Assembly (NCBI RefSeq): GCF_000688335.1
Contig: NZ_JHZX01000001.1
Span: 3,968,001 to 4,032,000 of the forward strand
Source: Sediminibacter sp. Hel_I_10
GTDB taxonomy: Bacteria; Bacteroidota; Bacteroidia; Flavobacteriales; Flavobacteriaceae
DNA length: 64,000 nt
Direction: 5' to 3'
In this document: in pieces, positions 63,826 to 64,000 of the stretch
How the letters are laid out: every line of letters starts with the position of its first letter
How positions within the stretch are numbered: the stretch's first letter is position 1
The notes under the pieces: model-generated
What the model was told of the DNA's origin: nothing
The model's input: only the letters and a program-made list of their open reading frames with translations
Databases searched by the model: none
Program-made: the position numbers and the translations under genes

Positions 63826-64000
63826 TTATTTAAGCACTTTAATACTGCTCCAAGCCGCTTGATAAGCGTCTTCTAATTGATTTTTATCCAATTGAAATGC
63901 GCCTCTGTTTTGAGACATCATCAAAAAGGAGAGCGGATTAATGGCATAGGCATATAGTAGGTAGTTGGATAAGGGCTTGATGATGCCCTCCTTTTTACCG
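63826..64000 (-). CDS. TetR-family regulator, C-terminal fragment (gene continues beyond the window)
   Basis: The frame is open from the window end to a TAA at 63826-63828 and encodes 57 residues. The segment PLSNYLLYAYAINPLSFLMMSQ followed by the helix LEDAYQAAWSSIKVLK resembles the C-terminal ligand-binding and dimerisation helices of TetR-type regulators. The DNA-binding end is outside the window, so the call is inferred. Position one base before the next gene suggests the regulator is encoded in the operon it controls. Confidence 0.5.
   Translation of the reverse strand, partial: GKKEGIIKPLSNYLLYAYAINPLSFLMMSQNRGAFQLDKNQLEDAYQAAWSSIKVLK

Overview
The window is a 64 kb chromosomal segment of a member of the Bacteroidota, most likely a marine-type Flavobacteriaceae. 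This rests on the low G+C content, the lack of clear Shine-Dalgarno sequences, promoters of the TTG-N19/20-TAnnTTTG type, a type IX secretion sorting domain, a LytTR regulator with membrane helices, a DUF6090 protein, a TamB-like giant and a cluster of typical flavobacterial gene families. No rRNA, tRNA, CRISPR array, prophage or insertion sequence was recognised.

Layout. 1-7.9 kb: the end of a prohibitin-like gene, then a complete histidine operon hisG-D-C-B-H-A-F-IE. It is preceded by a well-formed transcription attenuator: a His-rich leader peptide and mutually exclusive hairpins. 7.9-16.2 kb: a secreted TraB/TIKI-type protein, a LytTR regulator, a divergent TruA paralogue, tsaD, and a 1463-residue TamB-like protein whose start codon is unclear. 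16.3-21.4 kb: central carbon metabolism (pfkA-gap, an N-acetylglucosamine-kinase-like gene, mgsA) and a sodium:solute symporter. 21.5-32 kb: mostly single genes or pairs (CorA, Dps, an acidic lipoprotein, a GreA-like pair, DUF72 plus thioesterase, a YbdG-type MscS, a secreted vanadium-haloperoxidase-like enzyme, an OmpA lipoprotein, a hibernation factor). 32-39 kb: an SLC13 permease, a second MscS, DUF6090, a large zinc metalloprotease and two DoxX-like proteins. 39.4-41.8 kb: a UbiA prenyltransferase convergent with a CrtI-family carotenoid desaturase.

42-49.6 kb is the most unusual part. It holds a 1500-residue tandem UvrA with four ABC modules and no UvrB-binding domain. Next come a transglutaminase-like gene and a two-gene minimal ABC unit with a 91-residue membrane partner, in visibly A/T-rich DNA, followed by a frameshifted small membrane-protein gene.

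49.6-64 kb: an AI-2E-type permease, a short Crp/Fnr regulator, several small membrane proteins and a flavin monooxygenase. An iron-uptake pair (TonB receptor and PepSY reductase) has a Fur-box-like operator over a good promoter. The window ends in a minus-strand operon (TetR-like, NAD(P)-binding protein, nitroreductase, YqhD-like alcohol dehydrogenase, DJ-1/PfpI lipoprotein) that looks like a reactive-electrophile or aldehyde detoxification unit.

Functional assignments come from reading the protein sequences by eye. No database search was possible.
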